Positions 49,564 to 59,577 of a stretch of DNA of 64,000 bases are shown in pieces. This stretch comes from Chaetoceros tenuissimus. Its lineage: Eukaryota; Bacillariophyta; Thalassiosirophyceae; Chaetocerotales; Chaetocerotaceae. The DNA lies in NCBI GenBank assembly GCA_021927905.1, contig BLLK01000027.1, positions 620,001 through 684,000 of the forward strand, read 5' to 3'. Position 1 is the first letter of the stretch; the number at the start of each line of letters is the position of its first letter. Position numbers and translations under genes: made by a program. Below the pieces are notes generated by a model. The model had not been told where the DNA came from, did no database searches, and was given only the letters and a program-made list of their open reading frames with translations.

Positions 49564-50928
49564 TATGCTAGTGACTTTGCTCAGCACGGCCGAGAGTTTT
49601 ATTGGCCTCCTTTACGCTGGTATCTGTACAGCAATTATGTTTGGAAAGATTGGGCGTATTCAATCTCATGCTCAAGTTACTTTTAGCGATGCAGTGTGTG
49701 TCGAATATGGACAGACAGAAGACGATGCTCAGACACCATCCAAGAGAAATCTCGAAGATTTGGAACCGTCGAATGACACAACAAAAAGGTCCATGAGTGG
49801 GATGAGCATGGAGATCCATGAAACAATTCCAGAAGAGAGTGAAAATTACAGCGCGACAGAGGGGGAGTATAGCGAGGATGATAGTGATCATGAAGAGAGT
49901 CAAGTAATTCCAAAATCTCCTCAGGTTGGAGTTCGTACTCCTAATCGACCTCCCCTCAGGAAAAAGACACAAATCATGTGTCCAGTTATCAAGGTGAGTC
50001 AAGTATGATTTGCATATGAAGACGATGTTCCCTGATACTAACAAATATCGATCCCTCCCTAGTTTCAATTGGTAAATCAATTGAGTAATGAAGCCGGTGG
50101 AGAGATTCTTGATGCGAACATGAGTGTTATGGTTCGAAAAGAAAAAGAGAGTTACCCATATGAGCCTATTGCACGTTTCCTTCGTGTGAATATGGAGGAG
50201 CCTACGTAAGTTATCGACATTGCTTTCTCTATTCCTAGTCCTTCTGAAAAAGGAGCTGTACTAATCCATCTCATTCGACATTGAAGCCATCCATACTTCA
50301 ACAGAGTTTGGCATGGGAGACACATTTTGGATGCAGATAGTCCTCTTCTTTCAGTTGCTGCGAGAAAAAGAATTAGACTTAACGGTGGCTTTTGGCCAGA
50401 AGATCTAAACAATCCCGAGAGTGTTCGTAATCACTTGCGTGTAAGTTCCTTTTACATTATTTGTGTGATTCTTTTCATGTATGCAGTCACTCACTCATCA
50501 TTAATCGAGTAGTTCAGTAGTGTTATTATCATCATGACAGGAATCTCCAATATTTCTGCTGAATCAGTGCAAATTTCCAAAAGATACTACAAGGATGACG
50601 TCCTTATTGGATATGATTTCGCGCCTCTTCTGTATCAAAAAGAAGGGTCTGAGATGCTTAGAGTAGACATGAACCTTATCAATGATGTTATTGAGCAATC
50701 TATTGGTTCTGCGGAGACTTTGGCTGGAGATGACTTGAGTCGCCCTACACTTCGAGAACATGATATGCGAGATATTATAACTTCAAGTCATTCCTCGAAA
50801 GGGAATTCATCGAATTCAATTAGAAGCTTCAGTAGTCTAAGACCGAGCAGCGCTACATCAGAATCAAGTAATTAAAATATATAAGTATAAAAATTATTGG
50901 TCTATCTTTTGCTTGTCATTGTTTTACA
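49564..50928 (+). repeat. Second copy of the 1365-bp tandem duplication
   Basis: Matches 48157-49521. It ends in ...TTGTTTTACA, after which the sequence diverges from the first copy. The lack of visible differences, including in introns, implies a very recent event, gene conversion or an assembly duplication. Confidence 0.93.
49565..50875 (+). pseudogene. Truncated K+ channel copy (TM2 and cytosolic domain only)
   Basis: By homology the exons are 49565-49993, 50063-50205, 50287-50438 and 50541-50875. An in-frame ATG (49565) happens to start TM2. The copy lacks the N-terminus, TM1 and the selectivity filter, so it cannot form a channel alone. Unless a promoter lies in the 3' flank of the first copy, it is a by-product of duplication. 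If expressed, it could act as a soluble or dominant-negative partner, but this is speculation. Confidence 0.7.
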
Positions 50929-51203
50929 CATTTCGGTGTGTGTACCAGCGGGAAAGTGTCATCCTTCCTTCTTCTCACATAGTGCCTACCTACCTAGCTG
51001 TTTTAAGTTCTTCTTAGTAGCTAACTATGGTAGTACGTACATATCATTCCTTTGTTGAAGCAGCGATCCTCTGCGTAGATCCTCCTCCTCTGCATTATTC
51101 TAAACATGAACATGATGTCAAGTAAAAAAAAGTAACAGTCTAATCCATATTTAAAGGTAGAAGACATAGCTAATACCGAAGAAGAGAATAACCCAAACCG
51201 AGA
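50929..51203. other. Intergenic region, no feature recognised
   Basis: 275 bp upstream of the GNAT gene after the channel duplication. Short AT-rich sequence with no recognisable gene or repeat. Confidence 0.35.
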
Positions 51204-52352
51204 ATGCATAATCTGTTTCTTTTCGTTGCTTTGCTCTTATCGTCTTTAAGAACAAATAATGCTTTCTCGCTTCAAGTGCCCTCAAATGCTAAACTTCAAG
51301 CAAAATCTGTTTCGACATCGTCTCCGACGAAACTTCCATTTCTGATACAACAATTAGGAAAAGATGGTCAAGCTTCGAAATCAGATGCGGAGGAAATATC
51401 GGAGATTGTTATATCTGTGTTCTTTGAAGAGGAGGCGGAGAAAAGTGAAGAAAATCGCTCCAAGGGAAGCATCACAAAGCCATTGATTTTGGCTTATCTA
51501 AAGAATTTACAATATGGTACGTTTCCATTTGTCTTTTTTTCATTCTGTATACAAACTTAACTTCTTATAATCATTAAATATCGCATTCCATGTACAGGTG
51601 ATGTAAGAGGTAAAAAATTTATGTTGGGTGGTGTCAATAATTCAATGTTTGTAGCTCGACAAATCATCCCTTGCAAAAGTGCTGAAGGAATGACAATAGA
51701 AGAATTGAATTCATCTGCAATTTCCTTATCCAATTCCAAAAGATATATATTTAATACAGATATGTTAGATTCTAGTGAAAGATATACTGTTGGTGATATT
51801 TTAGGTTTCGTGGACGTCACAGAAAAAGCATTTGGATTACCATCTTCCAAGGGAAAAATTGAAGACAAGATAAAGGAAGATAAAACAGAAGAGGAAGAAG
51901 AAAGTCAATCAGAAGAAGCAAAAATTCGTTTACGTAATAAAGCAGCGCTGAGGCCTGTATTAACAAATCTCAGCGTAACACCTAATGCACGAAAGTCTGG
52001 AGTAGGATCTGCTCTTGTGGATGTTTGCGAAGATGTCGTGATTGACTCAGAAGAATGGACAAGAAATTACAATGAAATGATATTGGAAGTTGAAGAAGAA
52101 AACAATTTGGCTCAAGAATTTTATGAAAAGAGGGGCTATGTAGCAGTCTTTAAAGATCCTAGTTCCAGAAGATTTGATACTAGTGGGTTGATTTTGAATA
52201 ATGTTCGAACAACCAAAATCTGTTATAGAAAAGATTTGACAAGGAAACAAGCTGAAAAAGGTAGCTCGAAAAATGAAACCAATGCGGTGAGCGGGCTTGG
52301 AATGTTCTTTGCGAAAATTAAAGAGGCTATTGGAATTGAGACTTCTGAGTAG
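51204..52352 (+). CDS. GNAT-family N-acetyltransferase, probably plastid-targeted
   Basis: Two exons, 51204-51516 and 51598-52352 (intron 81 bp), give 355 aa. The signal peptide ends N-N-A-F-S-L-Q, a plastid-entry motif. The C-terminal half has GNAT motif A, L-S-V-T-P-N-A-R-K-S-G-V-G-S-A-L (R-x-x-G-x-G acetyl-CoA loop), and motif B, E-N-N-L-A-Q-E-F-Y-E-K-R-G-Y. An acidic insert (E-E-E-E-E-S-Q-S-E-E) splits the domain before motif A. GNATs transfer acetyl from acetyl-CoA to amines. Plastid members acetylate protein N-termini or lysines, so that is a reasonable guess. The substrate is not visible. Confidence 0.82.
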
Positions 52353-52725
52353 ATTATTGAGATTGTTTGGAGATTGAAGAGACTTCGATTTCTAATAAAA
52401 TATACAACACTCGAAATATTTATTCTAAGTCAGCCCTATTTTTCATCCGCAGAAGAGATAGGTCCTTCACAATGCTTTTATTAAAACGTATGGTAGACTT
52501 TCTCTTCTTCTATAATACTCGAGATTACATGGCCATGGAGTATGATATGGCTAGTAGGATGCTGCACAAAGATCTTTCTCTGTTGACGATTGCGCGATCC
52601 TGCGATCCTCCATCCATCACAGCCATCACTTCTTTTGGTTTTCTTCTACAAATCGAAATCAGTCAAGCCTCACCTCGGTCCATTTCTATCGCATCGATTC
52701 TACAGAATCTGTCAAACAATCCAAG
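52353..52725. other. Intergenic region, no feature recognised
   Basis: 373 bp between two plus-strand genes, including the promoter of the reductase gene. Short open frames have no resemblance to known proteins. Confidence 0.35.
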
Positions 52726-53634
52726 ATGAAAGTAACTTCTCTCCTTCTCTCTACAATTGCAAGTGCATCTGCATTTTCTAGCTTTACTGGAAGACCTGTT
52801 TCTGTGTCCCCTACTGTATCCTCTACAACTCTCTGTATGAAGACCATTGCTGTTTTTGGAGCATCTGGATTGACTTCTTCTGAGTGCGTTTATCAAGCAC
52901 TCAAGAATGGAGATAATGTAATCGGACTTACCCGTAATCCATCAAATCTAAAGATTCCAGCAGGTAGCGGAGGAGATAAAGCTGGCGAATCTCTATCTGA
53001 TGAGAAGCTCACTATGATTGCTGGAGATGTTACCAATCCAGCAGATGTCGCAAAGGTATTTGAGGCTGGCAAGGTCGATGGAGTCATCGTTGGTCTTGGA
53101 GGAAAGACTTCAGATGTAGGAGGTACGTTTGATCATTCATGTTATAATAAATTGGCTCTGAAACTGTGAATGTTATTAACTCACAAATGACAAATAGAGA
53201 CCATGCTTACTGATGGAACAAAGGTAATCATGGAAGAGATGAAAAAGAATGATGTCAAGAGAATTGCTGTAATCACATCCATTGGCGCAGGAGATTCAAA
53301 AGATCAAGCACCATTTTTCTTCAAGGTGCTCATGGCAACTGCAATGAAGAAAATTTTCAATGACAAGAATAATCAGGAAGAAGCAGTAAGAAACTCAGGT
53401 CTTGAGTATTGTATTGTTAGACCAGGAGGATTGACAGTTGAGCCTCCAACTGGTATTGTAAATGTTATTGATGGACAGGCTGGAAGTATTCCTAGAGCAG
53501 ATGTAGCTGAGTTCTGTCTCGATGCAATCAACATGGAAGACTTTCCATATATCGGCAAGAGCCCTTGCATCAGTTCCGTAGGAGGTACTGGGTGGACAAA
53601 GGATAGATCCAAGGCTGCACGCGGGGAAATGTAA
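52726..53634 (+). CDS. Plastid-targeted atypical SDR / NAD(P)-binding protein
   Basis: Two exons, 52726-53122 and 53198-53634 (intron 75 bp), give 277 aa. The leader contains the textbook diatom import motif A-S-A-S-A-F. A Rossmann fold starts at T-I-A-V-F-G-A-S-G-L-T, the G-A-S-G-x-x type of atypical short-chain dehydrogenases (NmrA/HSCARG or complex I NDUFA9-like). Later features are V-I-V-G-L-G-G, I-A-V-I-T-S-I-G-A-G-D and Y-C-I-V-R-P-G-G-L-T. The catalytic Y-x3-K is not evident, so it may act as an NAD(P) sensor or isomerase-type enzyme instead of a dehydrogenase. The substrate is unknown. Confidence 0.83.
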
Positions 53635-54383
53635 AATCATATATGGTAATAACAATAATGATATGAACTACTTCTGTAAAAATCACAATACTATTATTTA
53701 TGATACACCGAAGTGGATGGATTTCGACAGATCTTACGAGGGAAGATTGGAAATTTCTTATTCCTAGAAAATTTTACTCATGAAATGCAGAACTGCCAAT
53801 AGCAATCATACTACACCCAGTGTGGAATTAGAAATATGTAGATAAAATTTTTTATAGAAAAAATCAGGTACTGTACTTGCTTGTACGTACCTCTATTTCT
53901 ATTTGGCTAGTTTTGTTGGTTGAAGTTTAGTTGTTGTTGTGGCACGAGAGGACACAAAATCCTCCTAAGTTTATCCGACCGGTGTCTACAAAACGAATGC
54001 AATCAGGCCATTTAAAGCGTCCTAAGCCAATGAAAAAGGTTGATTGATCTGACGTCGGCAAATTGGCCACGTATTCAAAAACATTTGTTTCAGCATCTGC
54101 GTGGATGGAAGAAAAAGTGTAATTCTTCAATTGACCTCTTAGTCATCGCCTCTCCACCATCAAGCTTTCTGTAGCAGCTGTCCCAGTCAAGCCAGCTTCA
54201 AAAAAAGTTGCAGAGAAATGTGCAGCTGCTGATCTGCACTTCCTGATTCCTGACTTAGACTTATTCCCCCGAATACGAACTTATGAACACATCATCATCA
54301 TTCACACTTGTACATACCATCCACATCTTATTTAGAGAATCATCCATTTCTCTTGTCTATTAATTACATTATTGAAGAGCGAT
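53635..54383. other. Intergenic region, no feature recognised
   Basis: 749 bp between the SDR stop and the ankyrin-protein ATG. Mostly AT-rich. A minus-strand open frame (53927-54130) has no resemblance to a known family. Confidence 0.35.
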
Positions 54384-56201
54384 ATGTTTGGCGGCAACAT
54401 GAATAGTAATCTACACAATAATGCCATCTATCAAAATAATGGACATGACGGTGAACAACAACAAGTACAGGTTGCACCTTCGATGGCTCAGAAACAATTC
54501 GCCCAGAATATGAGTGCTCAGCCTCAGTATTCTACACAGTCAATGGGTTTCCAACATCTGCAATCATCTTTGCAACAGGGTACTACAGTCACGAACTTTC
54601 CTCTGCATCATAGTGCAGTTCAGACACAACCCGTAAATTACCAGCTGCCACAATCAAATCACGGAATGGTTTCTCACATGCAACAAGCAAATCATGGAGT
54701 TGTCTCTCAAATGAGGAGGAATAATAATATGATGAGAACAAATAGTAATCATAGTCCGACAGAAAACATGGTTGCATATGGCCAGATGGTGCAGACACAG
54801 CAACAACAGCAACAACACATGGCTGCTAATACACAATATAAAAATGAATCCAAGAAAGTTATGCAAAGAGCACCGGGAATGCAAAATAGTGGTAGTGTCG
54901 TTGCAAACTCTAGAAGTCAGAATCAATCACGACTGGCTGAGGTACCTACTCAGAGATTAGCTCAAAAATCAATGATATCATTGCCCGTCTCAAAACTGGA
55001 TGAGCCAAAATCAACATCTAACAATATCCCCACTGAAGCAAATGGAAAGGCAGGAAGCACAGATTGTCAAAGCGGACAAGTCATGAATACAAACACAACA
55101 AGAGTGAATAATGATCAAAATAGTGTACCAACTGCAAATCAATTCCAATGTCGAAAGAGAGCGAGTTATTCTGCGGCCTGTGACGCAACACTAAAGGCTC
55201 AGGAAGAAGCGATGAAATTATATGGAAATACTGGAAGAAGTGGATGTAACACTCCCACCAAGCGAGCATCTCCCGAGCCTGCAAGTGGTGATGCTTGTCA
55301 CAAGTATGTAAAAGTTGTTGGTGGAAAGCCGTCCCCTTCCCCACAAGAAAGCAATGTAAGTTTACCCAATGTCTTTGTACTACCATATGAAAATTCCAGA
55401 GACTCTTGATCTCAATCAATATGTTTTCTTTCAAAATTGTAGCAATCACTCCAAGATTTCCTGTCAGACCTTTTAGCTTCACGTGGGTATTCCAACGAAT
55501 TTTATTCCTCTCTTGAAAGTGGTTACTACTGTAAACCAACTGACCTGCAAAAGGCTTCCTACGGAATGAAACTTATCCACGCAGTCCGATCCTCCAACGA
55601 TGAACTGTTGACCAAACTATTAGAATCAGGTATTAGTCCCAATCCCTGTAATAATTTTGGTGAGTCTATAATACACATGGTATGTCGACGAGGGGACCAC
55701 AAGCTTTTGAAAATATTTCTAGATCATGGAAGCTCTGTCCAAGTCAGTGATGACTTTGGAAGAACTCCATTGCACGATGCATGTTGGACCACATCTCCAT
55801 GCTTCAAGTCTGTGGAAATGTTACTTAACAAAGATCGCAGACTGTTACACATTAAGGATTGTAGAGGTGCATCACCTCTGAGCTATGTCAAGCAAGAAAA
55901 CTGGGGAGCCTGGAAAGAATTTTTTGATAGTCAAAAGAATGTCTGGTGGCCACATCGTGATGTGGACAAGGAAGGCGAGGAGCCATCACCCGCACTGACC
56001 AAGATTTCTCCGCATTCCCGACCTCTTCCTAATCCAAAGGGGGCAGTTTCTTGTGAAGAGGCTACAAATATTGCTAGCGGTAAAGTTGATATTGAGAATG
56101 ACAAAGCAGGCGCTATGAACAAACATCATACTGAAGGGCTCATCAAGATGAGTGGGAGTTCGATAGTGAAGGATAATTTGCTTGTTTCTGCAACTCAATA
56201 G
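54384..56201 (+). CDS. Q/N-rich protein with C-terminal ankyrin repeats
   Basis: Two exons, 54384-55355 and 55443-56201 (intron 87 bp), give 576 aa. The first exon encodes a low-complexity Gln/Asn/Met/His-rich region (about 1-230), including Q-Q-Q-Q-Q-Q and repeated S-Q-M/H-M-Q-Q patterns. A basic segment with C-R-K-R-A-S-Y-S-A-A-C follows. The second exon encodes about three ankyrin-like units (N-F-G-E-S-I-I-H-M-V-C-R-R-G-D; D-F-G-R-T-P-L-H-D-A-C-W; D-C-R-G-A-S-P-L-S-Y-V), a compact protein-binding domain. The ending is low complexity. The layout suggests a regulatory nuclear or RNA-granule protein, but this is inference. Confidence 0.75.
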
Positions 56202-56533
56202 TAAAACAGAATTTTAGATACTTTTGTGTTTTCCTTATGCAATAGCTAGTTAGACTTCTTTTTTAGTATCAAATAGAGAGTGTAGTGATAAAAAGATGAA
56301 AAAAGTGTTATAATCTTATGTGCAGGTAAATTACGGTTAAATTTGAAATTTATGCCCTCCTAGAACCAAACGAAATTGTCCATCAAAGGCACATCACACA
56401 CACACACACAGCAAACGAAGAAGAAGAATCATCGATGATCAACGTCTCCAACATCCATCCATCACTTGAATCGAATCATCAGCAAGTGTAATTAATCAAA
56501 CAAATAGCCAGAAAGTCAAATTAGTATCTAGCA
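56202..56533. other. Intergenic region with (CA)n microsatellite
   Basis: 332 bp upstream of RAD52. A CACACACACACACA run lies at about 56396-56410. Otherwise it is the promoter/5' UTR region; nothing else is seen. Confidence 0.45.
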
Positions 56534-58090
56534 ATGAGTACAAGAGAAGGAGGATACGGAGGTGTTCCAATTACCCCTCACAGCAGCAGTTCATTTCCAA
56601 GCAATCGATTCGGAGATGTAAACTCAAATGAAGAAATGAGAATCACCAATGAATCAGAAGAAGCAACCTTACAAGACATTTCCCAAAAACGTGGATTTCA
56701 AAACGGATCCTCCAGCAGTCGGCCTTCGTTTGGTGTTCAACTTGTTTTAAATCCAGATGGTACGCCATTGTTAGACCATGACAACAAGACTATATCAGTT
56801 GCAAAAATGTTGGCAACGAAACCTCTAAAGGCAGAACTTGCCACAAGGAAAGGACCGGGTGGAAAGAACTTGACGTATCTCTCTGGTGACTCGGTGACTA
56901 GGACTCTTAATGATGTGTTTGGCTTTGATGGGTGGTCTCTCACTGTGAAAGAGACGAGAAAAGAATCTGTAGAAAAAGACGAACGAGGAAGATATGTCGT
57001 CTGTTACACTGCTACTGTTCGAGTCACCCATTTACAATCAGGTGCTTTTAAGGAAGATTGTGGAGCAGGTGATAGTGTCGATCGATCTCTGGCGACTGCC
57101 ATTAGTCATGCTTTGAAAGCTGCAATTACTGATGGCATGAAACGTGCAGCAAGATTGTTTGGAGACAAACTTGGGAATGTTTTGTATGATGGATCCTTTA
57201 GTGTCAACAAAGCCCCAAGGTCACTCAAGGAAGCTTTGACTACACATGATATTGATAGGGCAAAGTCGAAATTTGGCTTTGATAAAGATCGCAAGCCCGT
57301 CGCTCCTACTTCGGCACCATCAAATCAAGAACATGGAAAACAGCCAACAGGCACTCAAGATAAACGTCAACAAATGAAATCGAATTCGCATGCACCCGAT
57401 CAAAAGCTTTCTGTGGCTGTTGGAAATCAGCATTCAGTACAAATGAAAAAGAGTCCAGACACACAAGTGCCAAAAGTGAATCCTGTTGTTAGTACTCCAA
57501 TGATGCACTCAAGCACTCCGAGTATCCTTCGTCAAGAGCCAAGCTATACAACCAATACTGCTAACAATCATGCAAGAAGTAATCAGACTGCGAAATCAGT
57601 CACAATATCTAGCACTAACCACTTGACTTCTTCGACTCCATCATACTCTGAACCGCAAACAAATAATCCTTTGCCTTTGACTGTTTCAACCAACGTTAGT
57701 AATTCAAGGCCTACTCCAATATCAACGACCAACAGTTTTGACAAGTCGCCAAGATTTCAAAATCAAATTGCAACGCCAGCTTCCAACAACAATACAGGAA
57801 TGAGTCATAGTGCACAAAATGCCATGTCAGGATCTAATAGAGCAGTTCATACCTACCAGCATGGATCCACATCAATTCAGCCACGACAACAACAGTATTC
57901 AAATCATGTTAGTGCTCTTACAGACATTACATATGCGAATAATACTAATGCACATGCTTCTAACGCTCTAAATGGCAACAATATGAATGGGAAAAGACCT
58001 CTAGGGAATGACATGAGGGCAAATGCAGTAGTGACTAAAAAGATGAATCCATACAGTGGGTCAAATCCATACAACATGGGGAAAAAGTAA
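56534..58090 (+). CDS. RAD52: RAD52 homologous-recombination mediator
   Basis: An intronless 518-aa protein. Residues about 70-220 form the Rad52/22 DNA-annealing domain: L-T-Y-L-S-G-D-S-V-T-R-T-L-N-D-V-F-G-F-D-G-W-S, then Y-T-A-T-V-R-V-T, D-C-G-A-G-D-S-V-D, and H-A-L-K-A-A-I-T-D-G-M-K-R-A-A-R-L-F-G, all characteristic. RAD52 forms rings that anneal complementary single strands and assist RAD51 loading. The C-terminal half (about 260-518) is low-complexity Ser/Thr/Asn/Pro, as often seen in this family. The C-terminal end M-N-P-Y-S-G-S-N-P-Y resembles no motif I can name. Confidence 0.95.
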   Translation: MSTREGGYGGVPITPHSSSSFPSNRFGDVNSNEEMRITNESEEATLQDISQKRGFQNGSSSSRPSFGVQLVLNPDGTPLLDHDNKTISVAKMLATKPLKAELATRKGPGGKNLTYLSGDSVTRTLNDVFGFDGWSLTVKETRKESVEKDERGRYVVCYTATVRVTHLQSGAFKEDCGAGDSVDRSLATAISHALKAAITDGMKRAARLFGDKLGNVLYDGSFSVNKAPRSLKEALTTHDIDRAKSKFGFDKDRKPVAPTSAPSNQEHGKQPTGTQDKRQQMKSNSHAPDQKLSVAVGNQHSVQMKKSPDTQVPKVNPVVSTPMMHSSTPSILRQEPSYTTNTANNHARSNQTAKSVTISSTNHLTSSTPSYSEPQTNNPLPLTVSTNVSNSRPTPISTTNSFDKSPRFQNQIATPASNNNTGMSHSAQNAMSGSNRAVHTYQHGSTSIQPRQQQYSNHVSALTDITYANNTNAHASNALNGNNMNGKRPLGNDMRANAVVTKKMNPYSGSNPYNMGKK

Positions 58091-58369
58091 TGGTTCACAA
58101 AACTGGGTGTCAAAATTGTCTCCTCTGACATATGACAGAATGCAATGTAAAATCGCTGGTCTGGCTATCGAAGAATGTCTTTTCAATGTAACAATAGATC
58201 TGTATCTAATCATGTACCTCCATAACTTTTATTTTCATAACAAAAACAATGCGGTACCTACTACTTATCAGTCCCATTTTTCGTCCAAACGTGATATCTA
58301 CTAGTGTATTAATCATAACAATCAAAACATGAACATAGTCTAGTATTTGTTTTTACATTAGAAGGTAAA

Positions 58370-58732
58370 TTAATAATCTCCACCCTCATCTCCTCCGAAC
58401 ATATCAATAGCATCACCTGGTCCAGCTTCCTCCTCCTCTGGCTCTTCCTCAACAGCAGCAGCTGCATCTCCTCCAGAAGCTGCAGCAGCTCCTCCTCCTC
58501 CGCCTCCAGCAGATGGTCCAGCGCAGAACTTGTCTACTCCTCCAGCAGTGGATACAACAGATGCGAAAAGAGCAGCCATTGATGCATCGATGGAGTTTCC
58601 AGAAGCCTCAGCAACAGCGGAGATAGTCTCAGCAGTGCACTCTTCAGCTCCAGCAGCAACGATGGAAGCAAGGGAAGCAACAAGCTCCTGCTTTTGTTGT
58701 TCGGTAATTTCTGAAAGATTAGTGATAGCCAT
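58370..58732 (-). CDS. RPLP1: 60S acidic ribosomal protein P1
   Basis: 120 aa from the ATG at 58732. The helical dimerisation domain (about 1-70) is followed by the Gly/Ala hinge (G-G-G-G-G-G-A-A-A-A) and an acidic stretch (E-E-E-P-E-E-E-E-A). P1/P2 pairs form the ribosomal stalk that recruits elongation-factor GTPases. The usual C-terminal D-D-M-G-F-G-L-F-D is replaced by D-M-F-G-G-D-E-G-G-D-Y. A pyrimidine tract and TTTTCATAG lie 11 nt before the ATG, a possible acceptor of a 5' UTR intron, but its donor is unclear. P2 is the alternative; the N-terminus fits P1 better. Confidence 0.85.
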   Translation of the reverse strand: MAITNLSEITEQQKQELVASLASIVAAGAEECTAETISAVAEASGNSIDASMAALFASVVSTAGGVDKFCAGPSAGGGGGGAAAASGGDAAAAVEEEPEEEEAGPGDAIDMFGGDEGGDY

Positions 58733-59577
58733 TTTGAATTCTTCTATGAAAATAAAAAAGTTGTTAGATATAAATATAGTGTAAATCAAATAAAAAAGAT
58801 TCCTCAGACATGTTGGAATATAGTTTTCAGGGCTTTAGATGGATTGGAGATATGAAGTGCTATCAGAAGTCAGAAGATTTGTATTTATTGTCTCTTCTCA
58901 TTTTTGTTGAACGATCTAAGTCATCTCTTCTTTTGTTGCGGACAGTTTGTGCCTAACCTTGAAACAAAAGTGCTTTTCATGACGTTCCCTTCTAAAATCT
59001 CATGACTTCTTGAATTATTCGTCACACATGTTCTATCTATATCATTTTCAATCATTATTTCTGTTTTTCTTTTCTCCACCATTTGCTTCACGAAAGATTA
59101 TCCTTCCCAAACATAATTTCATTTTAAATCGTTCTTTCTTCTGCAGTCCAGACTCCATTATTTGTTTAACTCATTTTTTCTTCTATTTGCTTCTCCATCA
59201 CTTATCCAGCCACCCCAATACCCTGAAAACATCCAAATCCATTAAAAGCCTTTTCTACTTCCGAGACAGGTCCTCTTGGCTTGCAAAGATCGTACCTGAA
59301 AGATATTAACTCGTCGTGAAGGTTGCTCTAGGTTGCTCGATACACGTCCAGCGCAAGGGGAGGGGGATTGATGGAGATTAGGCCATTTTCTCTAGTAAGT
59401 GGTTTCATTTGAAAAACCTACCTGACGTGGATACCAATGCAACAACTAACACCAAGTTGACATGGGTGAGGATCGCTCACTTTTCTATTTAAAAAAAAAA
59501 CAACAAAACTCATTCTTTTCTGTAATTATTTTATTCTATCTCAATAACATTCCCATTCACAGATGTTTACTAATTCA
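58733..59577. other. Intergenic region between RPLP1 and the MAN1-like gene
   Basis: 845 bp containing the RPLP1 promoter, a likely 5' UTR intron end and the 3' flank of the next gene. An open frame at 59010-59309 is low complexity (Phe/Leu/Ser) and not supported as a gene. Confidence 0.4.

Noticed and set aside
56330-56350. Short match to the PLE terminal repeat (ACGGTTAAATTTGA) upstream of RAD52
   Set aside because: Only 14 bp with no wider similarity; expected by chance for this many comparisons.
59010-59309. 99-codon ORF between RPLP1 and the MAN1-like gene
   Set aside because: Phe/Leu/Ser low complexity, no motif, no splice context.
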